DNA of 64,000 nucleotides from Bolinopsis microptera (Eukaryota > Ctenophora > Tentaculata > Lobata > Bolinopsidae): assembly GCF_026151205.1 (NCBI RefSeq), contig NC_087074.1, forward strand, positions 15,670,962-15,734,961, read 5' to 3'. Below the pieces are notes generated by a model, which was given only the letters and a program-made list of their open reading frames with translations, was not told the DNA's origin and made no database searches. A program made the position numbers and the translations under genes. This document shows positions 1-11,340 of this stretch, one piece after another; position 1 is the stretch's first letter, and every line of letters starts with the position of its first letter.

Positions 1-2855
1 AAAACAGCAAAAATATGACACGTATTGAATACGTTTCTTCGGTTACAACGCTGAAGTTACTGTTCAAAAAAGTCTATTATTCTATTAGTATTTCGGTGTT
101 TCAATGATACTAACGATTGAATTCCCACAAATCAAATAAGCTTAAAATCATATAGTAATCAATAATCAACACATGAAATCTAAAAATCGTGTCCAAAGTA
201 CTTGGCCACTTTGAACAAGTAGCTAAGTACTGAGTCGCACTGGTGGATTTGAGGTCTTACGCTTTTTAGGCAGTAGTCATGCTACGGGAGAAGCGATATA
301 GATGATAACCAGTGTTGACTTGTTGGAGTAGCTCGAAAGTATTCTTAAGTTAACAGGCTCAGTTAGGCCTGTTAGCTTTGCATTGAAATCCTAAGTGCAA
401 ACCAATGCTCAATTCTATACTTAGTATCAGATCGAGTTAACTCGTCAATTTTTTACGAAGCCAAAATAATTATGCACATAGTAATATATTCATACTTTAC
501 TGCGGATATAACACGCGTGTTATTGGAAGGTATAGATCGCATCTGTGCACTTCATCTGCACTAGATATCACATACATCAACAAGTCCAGATAATGTTAAG
601 GGGACATATACAAAAAGCTTTTATGTCCTGAACATGCTGTTAACTTCATATTAAGAAAGTATACATCAAAACAATAAGATTTGATACATTAAAAATTATT
701 TTTGAGGACCCGCACTTTCGAAAAAATAAATATTTTCTTTTTCGAAAGTTTTGAAAATTTTGAGAAGTCTGTCACTGTTATACCGATATTTCAGTCGTTT
801 TTAACGTTTTTTGGCTGATTTTTTTACTGAACATTACTTACACTCCGTACAAGAAGTCCGTACAAGAAGTCCTAAGTTTTAAGGTATGAAATGTAGCCTA
901 AACGTCTTAGTAAAATTCATCGTAAAAAAGGGCCAAACATGGCAGATTTAAGGCTTAAAATGCCTATAACTCAAAAAGTTTCAGTTTTTTTGAAATAATT
1001 TTTACAGGATCGTAATCAGCTTGGTAAGACGATTCGTCTTGGTAAGACGAATCTTTTATTTAGGCTACATTTCATACCTTAAAACTCAAAACTGAGAGAA
1101 ATCCTGTTCCAAAAAGTTGGATATGATCATCAGCTACACTCACAAGAATTTTTAAAGCGATATCTCACGACCTGGGTGAATGGTAAAATATACAACTTTG
1201 ATTTTTACAAAAATTAAAATTTTGCTTCTTTCGACCTTGTTTGGTCTGTAACTTCGTCATCTATATTTTAATTATAAAATCCTTTGGAGGACTTCTTGTA
1301 CGGAGTGTAAGTAATGTTGTACGGAGTGTAAGTAATGTTCAGTAAAAAAACGTTAAAAACGACTGAAATATCGGTATAACAGTGACAGACTTCTCAAAAT
1401 TTTCAAAACTTTCGAAAAAGAAAATATTTATTTTTTCGAAAGTGCGGGTCCTCAAAAATAATTTTTAATGTATCAAATCTTATTGTTTTGATGTATACTT
1501 TCTTAATATGAAGTTAACAGCATGTTCAGAACATAAAAGCTTTTTGTATATGTCCCCTTAAGTGATCCTGGGGTGCAATCACAATCACTGTCGTTTTTAG
1601 AATCTGACATGATGTATCAGATCACGTCACTATGACGTCACTGAACCCGTTAATCTGTGGGAACTGCAACTGATTACATCCGATACATTTTTTATTAAAT
1701 ACTTTTCAAATTTTACAGAGTACAGCAATAAATTAATATAAAATACAATCGTTCAAAATATTGCTCCCATCTATAAAATAAGATGGGCACCCAAACACGG
1801 TAAACTCATAGTGAACTATGTCCGCAATTACTTGGACCCAATACATCAAATTAATCTAAATCCAAAACTTTATGAAAAACTATTTTTAAGAACAAACAAA
1901 TCAATGGTGAATAACTGCGGATATATAGATTGGTATTTCAATACGTCAAATTTCAGAAACATAAACGTACATAACGTATTCGATCCTCTAAAGAGTGCAA
2001 ATTGTTGGCCCTTAGCCACTTCGGGGACAAAAAGCAGCAATGAGGCATAGTGTCTACAATTTGGATCACATTTTACAATGATTACCACCATCGTACACAG
2101 TACACTATAGTCTATACATTCAATTCCACAATATCACACATCAAGTATCAACTGTCTGAGGTGGAGAGGTCGTGCATAAGAACTTCCTGCATCAGAAATT
2201 CTTAGTTTATCCTAGCCCTTACTCTAACCCAAACTATGACCTTATTTCCAACCTAACCTGAGTCCCTCCTAGTGGCCTTCATCTCTTATACAACCACTGG
2301 ATCATAATATATCGAAGGTACTGGGGCAAGACGGGAGTCATAATTTATGTACATAAAAGTAATATCTAATTGTGTACATATATGTCATATCCGCTCACTA
2401 AAACTTTTATACAGCTCTAGGTGGTTGTCATTTCTGATCGCGATACTAAAAACCGTTTAGAACCAAGATTTTCATAACCGGCGCTTTGAAGGAAAAGTTA
2501 TGAATTTGTCTTGCTCTAAAAATAGTTTCGCTTTGTAATAATCCACTAGCACCTTTGTTTGTGTTCAGCCTGCAGTAGAGGCTTGATCTGATTCCTTTAA
2601 AGCTTTAAGCTGCTAAGCTTACAGAGGATTCGGCATACCACGATACAAATTCTTTGGCATAGTAAAACATATTCACTAAGCTTTTTGTTAATTCGTTGTA
2701 TTTTAACCTAATGGAAAGCAAATTCCGTTTTCGACTTGACGTGATAGTTTTTTCAAAAATACGCGATTTTCTAGCCGAGTATTTCTAGCCGAGTTATGAA
2801 AGCCGATCATTTCACTTCAAAGCAAGCCGATTAAGTGCCAGTAATCGGCTCTAAT
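1..2855. other. Non-coding 5' region
   Basis: No gene could be recognised here. The stretch holds the large inverted-repeat element at 600-1557, a dispersed repeat at about 1683-1960 that recurs near 14190-14470, and AT-rich sequence downstream of the stop codon of the minus-strand receptor gene. The short open frames around 1811-2091 lie inside the dispersed repeat and show no protein motif. Confidence 0.6.
600..1557. mobile_element. Foldback element with ~270 bp inverted repeats, TTAA-flanked
   Basis: The left arm begins GGGGACATATAC after TTAA (596-599). The right arm ends in the reverse complement, followed by TTAA (1558-1561). The arms pair almost perfectly from about 600-870 against 1290-1557, and a nested inverted repeat (876-904 against 1059-1087) continues inward. 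There is no coding potential. TTAA target duplication is typical of piggyBac-type elements, so a non-autonomous relative is possible. However, the ends begin GGGG rather than the usual CCY, and TTAA could be part of the repeat itself. Confidence 0.7.
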
Positions 2856-5800
2856 CTACAGCTCAGTACAGGTGAACATATCAGAACTGTCTTCCGGTAT
2901 TCCTTTCCGACTCTGTGGCCTGTCAGACTTAATCCCCTCCAGGTCCAGTGTGTCGTCCTCATCCTCCTCTCCCTCGCAAGTAGCTACTTGTGACACGTAC
3001 TTCTCCTTAACTACAGTCTCCATCTCTCTGATGGTCTCATCACCTTCACACGCGGTCACTTGGGACGTCACAGCGTACTTCTCCTTAGCTGCTGCATCCA
3101 GATCTGCTGTCATGTCTGCTACTTGGTAAACCCGGCCACGTTTCTTGGGGTTGGTATCTCCTCCTCCCCCCGTCATCTTAGTAGTGTTCCCTTTGAGGTC
3201 ACTCCGTCTACAAGCCAGGGTCAGGTATACAAGTGGGTCTGTTACGCAACTCACGTACACGTTTATCATGGTCATCTGGAGCAGGTAGAGGTAGGTCCTT
3301 CTTGCTCCCACTATCGACAGCAGAGAGTTCAGGCCCATCAATGTCAGCAGCTGAAATTGAAATCACCTTTAATTCTGGGAAATTCATCAATGTTTCTGAC
3401 TACCACTACCAGCACAATCTGCCGCATCCACTCCCGACAGTCGTTTAGATATGATTAATATCTGAATAACCAGATAAACCATATACTAAGAACCAATGTC
3501 TGAGCAGTGCACACCTTGTCCCATACCGACCTATTAATCTTATTTAAGTTGGTTTGCGTATGTGACAGGCAATCAATCTCCGTCTTAAATTTATCTAATG
3601 TGGTTCAGTGTGGTTAACGAATAGCTCGAGGTCCGATTTGTTAAGCAATTTTAGAAAAATCGCAAATTAGAACTTGCACAAGACTGAGTTGCAATAAGCT
3701 ATATCATGTATATGAAACGCTGTGGATGCGGGAAATTTAACGGTCGCCCACAAAATAAATACAGTCGCATTTCTTGTTAGAATTTAGAAATACCGAAAAA
3801 ATATGGCAAACACAGCCATTACCTGTCCGATGGCGAAGTTCTTAATTAGTAAAGTAATCATTTAATCAATTAACTGCAAGATGGTGAAATTGAGAATTAG
3901 TAAAGTGATGACTTATTTATTACCTGCCAGATGGTGAAATTGAGAATTAGTAGAATGATGACTTAATTAATTACCTGCCAGATGGTGAAGGTCCACCACC
4001 AGAGATATGTTAGGGAGAAGGAGAATATTAGGACCAGCAGTGTTTTGGTAGCTTTCGTCATTATGGGTGTTGCGAAACTACACGATATCTTTCCTGTAAA
4101 AAACACGCGATTATACAAATTATTAATGTCATCATGTTACTTCTCTCGTATTCATAATGTTAAGTCCATACGTTTGCTAAAATGAAAGAAATGATACTGT
4201 TTAAGGACGCGGACGTGATAGCTGTGTAAATCCTCTTATTTCAGATTCAGTGTTTTTGTAGTATTTTTGAAATCGGAGCTCGTCTTATAAGTTAAGTATC
4301 AAGGGACCAGCTTTTCAATTCAATTAAAATAGTGCCTCTCTTTCTGCTGCTCCTCATGGAATATACAATAAATTCAATAATTAAAATATTATCGCAATGG
4401 AGATGTACGCAATGGAGGAGCATTTATACCTTAGCGGGGGAGCTAGCTGATCTGTCAAATCCGTGTTTTCCAAGAAATTAGCCAAATAAAAAACTACGAA
4501 GCTGCCAGTTACCTGGCATCACCCACTCATGATGCTTCACCAAGCTCACATGTAAGCGAGGAAGTAGAAATTTATGCATTTCCGCACGAGAAGGCGATCA
4601 CAGCAACCAACAATTAATAAAAATTTGCGAGACACTTCGCACAACATGCGGCTGGTTAAGGATAGTAATGGGAGAATAATCTCCTTCTCCCTCCCCCCTC
4701 CTTCTCTCTCCATCTCCCTCTCTCCTCTCCTTCTCTCCCCCTCCTTTTCTCCCCCTCCTTTTCTCTCCATTTTCTTTTCCCCCTCCTTTTCTCTCCTCTA
4801 TCCCTCTCCTTCTCTCCCCCTCCTTTTTTCTCACTCTCCTTCTCTCCCTCTCCTTCTCTCCCCCTCCTTTTCTCTCCCTCTCCTCTCTCCCTCTCATTCT
4901 CTCCCCCTCCTTTTCTCTTCCTCTCCTCTCTCCATCTCCTCTCTCCCCCTCCTTTTCTCTCCTTCTCCTTCTCTCCCCCTCTTTTTCTCGTCCTCTCTTG
5001 TTATCCCGTATCTGCTATCTTCCCTTACCATTGATTCTGTTAGTCCTCTGTTGTCTTGCTTTGTTTCTGTGTAGTAGGAACATCTTGACGAGGGTAACAA
5101 AGAGCAGCAGGATGATGGAGAGACCAGGGACTGTGGTTGGTAGGATAATCAGCAGAACGTACGGTGGAATCCAGTTTGTTAGTACCGCTGAAAGGAAACT
5201 TTGGTTATTATACTTTAGGAAATTAGGAACTCATTATCTTATGAGAAATATTTGCTGTTTTTTAAAAGAAAGTATCGTGAAAGAGTCACCAAAATATTTA
5301 GATAACTTAATTAAACATTTCAAATTACTTGGGTCGTTGACAGTGAGGACGTGATCGATCTTGTAAGTACACAAACAATCATTCTCGCTGAACAGGTACT
5401 CGTTACCCTTTATAAAGGGAAGTAAAGATAACAGCGCTGGTACTGTCCAGATTGCAGCTGAAATGAGTATTTTATAGTGTACTGATTTAGAATTGGTCAG
5501 CCAATCAAAATACACTTAAAAATCGATCCAATCATTACCGGGCCACTTATAATCGATTTGAAGATCAGAATACGTTTAAAGAAGTATATTAAAAGTTCCT
5601 AACATTTCCAGTGTAAATACCGTAAGGCCCTTCATAATTTTGATCAGAGATCTCAACCGCCAATTCAATATGGTTATACTATCTTACTACATAGTATTAC
5701 CATAGTATTAATTATCAGTAGAAGTAGTAGTAAGATAGTAGTAGTAAGTATAGTAGTACTAGTAGTAGTAAGTATAGTAGTAGTAAGTATAGTAGTAGTA

Positions 5801-8800
5801 AGATAGTAGTAGTAAGTATAGTAGTACTAGTAGTAGTAAGTATAGTAGTAGTAAGTATAGTAGTACTAGTAGTAGCAAGATAGTAGTAGTAAGTATAGTA
5901 GTAGTAAGATAGTAGTAGTAAGTATAGTAGTACTAGTAGTAGTAAGATAGTAGTAGTAAGTATAGTAGTACTAGTAGTAGTAAGTATAGTAGTACTAGTA
6001 GTAGTAGTAGTAAGTATAGTAGTAGTATTGCCCCACATACCTATCATGCAGTAAGAGCGCTCCTTGTTAAAGGTCCTCCTGTACTGGAAGGGTCGAGCCA
6101 TGGCGTACAGCCTCCCCACTGCCATTAACAATACCACGTATAGTGATGCACGTGACGCAAAGTTGTGGATAAATCCCGTTACGTTGCACAGCAGTCTGCC
6201 TGAACACGTGCGTTAGTTTGATTAGGAGTTGGCATGTGCTTGACTTTAAGGTAAATTTAAATTTAACAGAATTGAACTGTCAGTATAGACGGGGAAATAC
6301 GATAATGTTGCAGTCTACTCTAAATAGTTTAAATAGCTTAAATAGCTGGGTAATTATTGGAACGCCTGTAGAAAACAGTCAATAGTTAATAGTAAGCGCC
6401 ATTAGATCAGGCAGTTTAGTTATTTAAAAGTTTGCAGTTATGGCAGTAACACGTTCCCATGAATTTAAATGGTTATTTCAGATTTGGCGAAATTTCGGAG
6501 AAATTGGCACGAACGATTTATATAATATGTGATTAAACTATTTACTGCCAAAACAAAACTCTTCCTGAAGTATTTTACCAAATTTCAAATTCAGAGAATA
6601 TATTATATACATATTTTAACACTCCTTATTTTAGGTTGAGGCGAAGTTTTGGAGAAATTCGTTTATATTCACGTACGAGCTATTATATAAAACATTATTT
6701 AACTATTTACTTGCAAAATATAACTCTCCCTGGAGTATTTACTATTTTACCTCTATAGAAGTCATTGAATTGGATATAGAATTATCAAATTAAAAAATAT
6801 ATATAAAGTACGAATTTGAATCACGAGGATAGGCCAGTTGATTGGTAGGTATTACGTACTTTCTTAAGATGCACTAGTATTGCTAGGTAACGTACTTTCT
6901 AAAGATGCACTAGATTGATAGGTAACGTACTTTCTTAAGATGCACTAGATTGCTAGGTAACGTACTTTCTTAAGATGCACTAGATTGCTAGGTAACGTAC
7001 TTTCTAAAGATGCACTAGTATCCCACTGCCTCCCCTTTAAAAGTGTCATTATCATTATAGGGACACTAAAGAGTAGTGTAAGAACGTCCACCACTGTCAG
7101 TATTGAGAAGTAGAAGACTGTCGCACTGAATCCTTGCCTTTTCAGAATCTGAAAAATTAAGTTTAGTTTTAGAGAGTACTGTAAAATCAAAATTCCTAAA
7201 CCCAAGAATTCACGTAGCTGTTTTAATCACACATTTACTACTTACCCCGTCGAGAATATATTATGCATGAATGTAGCGGTGAAAATATAATGACCTTCCT
7301 TTATTTAAGTTATCTCATATGACATATTATAATCATATGAGGGGTGTTGGCATTACCAGACAGTGGTTGTGTAAGACAATGAAACCATGGTAACCACGTG
7401 ATTTGTTTAAGAAACCACGTGTTTTATTTGAACATGTACATTCCACGTGGTCCCAGATACAGTATATCAATGTAAGGTATTGAGAGTGTCTGAGCCAGAT
7501 AAATGAGATTGATCATTAGACCATATAGTTTAGAACGACAGCTTCACACGGCGACTGATACTGGCCATTGTCATTTTATAAGTCTTAGCTTTCGCCTTTA
7601 CTGATATATTATGTTGCCTAAATGTGCACATAATTCATCCGCGCACAGAGTTTTAGTTTCTCAAAGGCAATCCCGATTTGAATATTTCGTCATTGGCAAC
7701 TGTTCCGGAGTTTTGAGGTTGACATAGATTTTTGATTCCAGTTCTTGAAACGTTTTTCTATTTTAGAATTTGTAAAAGATTCATGGTCCACCTATAGCTC
7801 GCAGTTATCACTACATCCTGCTACAAGACGATTACTGTATAACCACACTCCGATACCTTGCCCAGGATGGAGAAGTACCACCTAATAACAGGTTCCACAA
7901 CCTGCTTCACCAACAGGTCCTTTGAAGCCTGTAAAGAAGTAGAAGAGCCTCTGCAAATGTTCGATGTAGCCATCACTGGGGTACTCTCCGTCCTCCTCTT
8001 TTGCTCCATAGCGGGTAACTGGATAGTAAACAACATCTTCAGAGTGTACACCGTGGTTAAAAAGGAGGGCAGTGTGTCTCACTTGTGTCTCTCTCACATG
8101 GCAGCCTCTGATCTGGTGTATAGTTGCTTTGTCACACCTCTAACCCTGGCTGTACTTATGACGGGGAATAGATTTGCTATTGATCCTGTGAACGATGGCA
8201 AGCTGACAATGCCTATCATTCAGGTTTGAGATGATTTTATAGTGTTGTTATCAGGTTTGAGGTGGTTTTATAGTGTTGTTATCAGGTTTGAGGTGGTTTT
8301 ATAGTGTTGTTATCAGGTTTGAGGTGGTTTTTTTAGTGTTGTTATCAGGTTTGAGGTGGTTTTATAGTGTTGTTATCAGGTTTGAGATGATTTTATAGTG
8401 TTGTTATCAGGTTTGAGGTGGTTTTATAGTGTTGTTATCAGGTTTGAGATGATTTTATAGTGTTGTTATCAGGTTTGAGATGATTTTATAGTGTTGTTAT
8501 CAGGTTTGAGGTGGTTTTATAGTGTTGTTATCAGGTTTGAGGTGGTTTTATAGTGTTGTTATCAGGTTTGAGGTGGTTTTATAGTGTTGTTATCAGGTTT
8601 GAGGTGGTTTTATAGTGTTGTTATCAGGTTTGAGGTGGTTTTATAGTGTTGTTATCAGGTTTGAGGTGGTTTTATAGTGTTGTTATCAGGTTTGAGGTGG
8701 TTTTATAGTGTTGTTATCAGGTTTGAGGTGGTTTTATAGTGTTGTTATCAGGTTTGAGGTGGTTTTATAGTGTTGTTATCAGGTTTGAGGTGGTTTTATA

Positions 8801-11182
8801 GTGTTGTTATCAGGTTTGAGGTGGTTTTATAGTGTTGTTATCAGGTTTGAGGTGGTTTTATAGTGTTGTTATCAGGTTTGAGGTGGTTTTATAGTGTTGT
8901 TATCAGGTTTGAGATGATTTTATAGTGTTGTTATCAGGTTTGAGATGATTTTATAGTGTTGTTATCAGGTTTGAGGTGGTTTTATAGTGTTGTTATCAGG
9001 TTTGAGATGGTTTTATAGTGTTGTTATCAGGTTTGAGGTGGTTTTATAGTGTTGTTATCAGGTTTGGGATGATTTTATAGTGTTGTTATCAGGTTTGAGA
9101 TGATTTTATAGTGTTGTTATCAGGTTTGAGGTGGTTTTATAGTGTTGTTATCAGGTTTGAGGTGGTTTTATAGTGTTGTTATCAGGTTTGGGATGATTTT
9201 ATAGTGTTGTTATCAGGTTTGAGATGATTTTATAGCGTTGTTATCAGGTTTGAGGTGGTTTTATAGTGTTGTTATCAGGTTTGAGGTGGTTTTATAGTGT
9301 TGTTATCAGGTTTGAGATGATTTTATAGTGTTGTTATCAGGTTTGAGATGATTTTATAGTGTTGTTATCAGGTTTGAGGTGGTTTTATAGTGTTTGGTAT
9401 TCGGGGGAGAAGCTGGTGTTACAATGATTCCTCTTAGCTGTTATAAGTTTTATAAGGGATGTAGGGTGTCAAATAAATATTTACAGGTAGTAGGATTTAC
9501 CAGTGAAGTTACAAGAAGATCCTCACTTCTTTTCCTCACAATAGTGGCAGTAGACCAGATGGCTTTACTGTACCTTCCAACCATCCACAAGGCTCACTTC
9601 ACCATGGTCTCTATCAAAACAGCAGTGGGTTCCTGCTGGGTAGCCTCCATTGTGTTTGGTATCATACCCTTCATGAGTAACAGCGAGTACAGTTTCGTGG
9701 CGGACATGGTGTCCCCTCAGTGGGATATGATCCAGATATTTTCCACCGTGAAGAAGAACCCTAAACCCAGAGCGGTTGTGGCTGAAGAGAACTACAAACA
9801 GATGACATGGACGTTCATACTGTGTGAGGCTATCCCCATCCTAGTTCCTGCTATCTTCCTGCTGCTCTCCAACATGGTTCTCATCCTCAGGATGGACTAC
9901 AAGAAGAGAAGGGACCCTCAGCATAGCGAGTCTCCGGCTAAGAAAAAGTACGATCCTTTCTCTGTTTCTACCCGGGAGTTTGCTATGAGGATTGCTTCAA
10001 ATCTTGGTACGTATAATGTCACACTCCTACCTATAGTATAGCTCTATATTCCAATTTTAATTATTGGATTATAATGATTTTGATGTATTTTAATCGTGAA
10101 GTTTCACTTTCTTATACCCTATTCTTCTTAGGGGACATTCCCACAATGACGGATACACAAAAGAAAGCAAAAGATCGTCATATGAACAATATGATCAGGT
10201 CTCTAGCTAACGCCTCCATCAACTCTCTCCGCCCCATCACCTCAGTCTACCTGCTCTGTAACTGCCTGTGGCTACTCTCAATCGGGTACAAATGGTCCAA
10301 TATAGACAAGGATGAGCCTTATCAGATGTTTGGTTACCGTAGTTACATGCACGTGGTTAACCTCGTGCTTGTGCACGTGTCCATTGCCATGACACCCCTG
10401 CTTCATTTCCTGAGTTCTGGACAGATGCGGCAGGGATTGGTTGTTATGATGGCAGGGTATACCAGCGTCTCTGATTTCAAAAATTATACCGGCCTTCGGA
10501 AACGCTCTAAAACCAGCTTGAATCTCCGATAGTTTGAAGATGTTTAATCATGCTACCTGCTCAAACGAGTATTTACAAGCAAGTCTGACTTTAACACTTA
10601 TCTTACACCTGACAAACTAAAAAGCGAATTTCCTGAGGATCTTAGTTGCCTCAAAATCGTAGAATAGCTTCGTGTATGAAATTGTCTACCCTTCTGGTTG
10701 ATGGTTTTGGTGAACCCTAGTAACGCTTCCCGTAAATTAGAATTATAATAGTAACTACTGTGTGTTGTGATATCCCTTCGCATTACCTTTTCAAATACAT
10801 GATGTGAAACAGTAAAAACTTGGCATTAGACAGGGTAGATCTTTAATTGCTTTAAAATGGGTTTGATTGACTGAAAGTCAAAACAATGAATGCAATATTT
10901 TATCTTGACTGAAATGTTTAAAAAGATTATTTCTACTCTTGTCTTGATGACATATCTGTATTACTGTTTTAGCGCCAAGCGTGCCTTCTCACGCTAGATT
11001 CACAACCATCGGACTCTTTACCAAAATAGCCTCCCCGGCCCCACTCTTCAAAACGAAAGATTTCTCACCGAGTATTGGAAGTATTGAGCGAAGCCGTTGA
11101 GAACGATCCCAGCTACCAGGAGAATGATGAGACCGACCGCTAAGCAGGTGTCTATATCTTTATCCCACACAGTGTCTGACAT
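2856..11182 (-). CDS. Rhodopsin-class GPCR, 7 exons, 440 aa (GPCR-2)
   Basis: Seven-transmembrane receptor, presumably in the plasma membrane; ligand unknown. Coding exons in reading order are 11182-11069, 7148-7001, 6199-6041, 5457-5329, 5187-5029, 4093-3975 and 3350-2856. All junctions are GT-AG and the phases agree, giving 440 aa. One helix lies in each exon: TM1 (VGLIILLVAGIVLNG), TM2 with Asp59 (2.50), TM3 with the disulphide Cys92, TM4, TM5, TM6 (FSFSLTYLWWW) and TM7. Extracellular loop 2 has NDCLC for the disulphide. The DRY motif is GRL (116-118) and NPxxY is DPLVY. The C-tail is long and acidic, holds two KEKY...SQV...CEG repeats and ends TEL, a class I PDZ-type terminus. The ATG at 11182 follows a possible acceptor (CTCTAG), so an upstream 5' UTR exon may exist. 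The whole GPCR-1 gene lies in intron 1 on the other strand. The family is firm; the subfamily was not recognised. Confidence 0.88.
3820..3975 (-). repeat. ~51 bp array spanning the TM6 exon 5' splice site of GPCR-2
   Basis: Four copies of about 51 bp. On the minus strand each contains TTCACCATCTGGCAG/GTAAT or a close variant, meaning the end of the TM6 exon plus its donor. Junctions lie at about 3975, 3924, 3873 and 3822. The third copy has lost its donor (TTAA in place of GTAA). Using the second donor would append VIN and then a stop, removing TM7. Confidence 0.85.
4097..5026. repeat. CT/GA-rich simple repeat within GPCR-2 intron 5
   Basis: About 4680-4990 is almost pure CTCTCC/TTCTC (plus strand), beginning some 40 bases inside the intron after the TM5 donor. 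Long open frames here are low-complexity artefacts. The remainder of the intron (4094-4680) shows no feature. Confidence 0.8.
5703..6025. repeat. AGTAGT trinucleotide-type array in GPCR-2 intron 3
   Basis: Degenerate (TAG/TAC)n array with interspersed AAGTATAG and AAGATAG variants. It starts about 16 bases inside the intron after the TM3 exon donor. Unlike the arrays at the TM2 and TM6 donors, it does not repeat exon sequence. Confidence 0.85.
6200..6840. other. GPCR-2 intron 2, no recognisable element
   Basis: AT-rich intron sequence between the TM3 acceptor and the donor-spanning array. I see no gene, repeat or RNA signature in it. Confidence 0.5.
6850..7010 (-). repeat. 35 bp array spanning the TM2 exon 5' splice site of GPCR-2
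   Basis: Five copies of a 35 bp unit (one of 36). On the minus strand each reads CTAGTGCATCTT(T/A)AGAAA/GTACGT, that is, the last codons of the TM2 exon plus the donor. Donor junctions are at 7001/7000, 6966/6965, 6931/6930, 6896/6895 and about 6860/6859. Splicing from the second donor into the TM3 exon gives GCA GAC TGC TGT GCA ACG TAA, a stop, so only the first is productive. Confidence 0.87.
7867..10532 (+). CDS. Rhodopsin-class GPCR, 3 exons, 425 aa (GPCR-1), nested antisense
   Basis: Seven-transmembrane receptor; ligand unknown. Exons are 7867-8223, 9487-10006 and 10132-10532, with consistent phases (0, 1). TM1 is about residues 32-60, with Gly50-Asn51 (N1.50). TM2 carries Asp82 (2.50) in AASDLVYS. 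TM3 is about 122-148 and ends VDQM in place of DRY. TM4 is near KTAVGSCWVASIVFGIIPF, TM5 is ILCEAIPILVPAIFLLL, TM6 is SVYLLCNCLWLLSIG and TM7 ends MTPLLHF in place of NPxxY. Neither the TM3 cysteine nor a cysteine in loop 2 is present, so the usual extracellular disulphide is missing. An N-glycosylation sequon (NRS, 16-18) lies in the N-terminus, and the tail is basic. The ATG at 7867 is the first in frame. The gene sits wholly inside intron 1 of GPCR-2 on the opposite strand. Confidence 0.87.
8221..9400 (+). repeat. 31 bp minisatellite, ~38 copies, at the GPCR-1 exon 1 splice donor
   Basis: Unit is CAGGTTTGAGGTGGTTTTAT followed by AGTGTTGTTAT, with A/G variants such as GAGATGATT. The first unit begins on the last three exon bases (CAG/GTTTGA), so every copy recreates the exon-intron junction. 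The donor GTTTGA is non-consensus and weak. A later donor would add CAG GTT TGA, an immediate stop. It fills almost the whole 1263 bp intron. Confidence 0.95.
10533..11068. other. Spacer between GPCR-1 stop and GPCR-2 exon 1
   Basis: Presumed 3' UTR and downstream sequence of GPCR-1, still inside intron 1 of the minus-strand receptor. No AATAAA close to the stop and no repeat were recognised. Confidence 0.5.
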
Positions 11183-11202
11183 TGCTCCTAGAGAAGATGG
11201 AG

Positions 11203-11340
11203 AGTTAGAGTATCTATTACAACTAGAGTTAGAGTATCTATTACAAATAGAGTTAGAGTATCTATTACAAATAGAGTTAGAGTATCTATTACAACTAGAG
11301 TTAGAGTATCTATTACAACTAGAGTTAGAGTATCTATCTA
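11203..11340. repeat. 24 bp minisatellite upstream of the GPCR-2 start codon
   Basis: Six copies starting at 11204, 11228, 11252, 11276, 11300 and 11324, with a core of GTTAGAGTATCTATTACAA. It lies about 20 bases upstream of the minus-strand ATG and encodes a spurious LEYLLQLE repeat on the plus strand. Confidence 0.88.

Noticed and set aside
4546-5100. Several overlapping open frames of 68-166 codons on both strands
   Set aside because: They run through a CT/GA-rich simple repeat and consist of Ser-Leu-Pro or Arg-Glu-Gly runs. Only the 5029-5187 minus exon is real.
5715-6137. 140-codon minus-strand frame rich in Tyr, Thr and Leu
   Set aside because: Only its first part is the TM3 exon of GPCR-2. 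The rest is intron simple repeat read past the donor at 6041.
8221-9400. Possible CRISPR-like direct repeat array
   Set aside because: Units are contiguous without spacers, in a spliced animal-type gene. It is a minisatellite.
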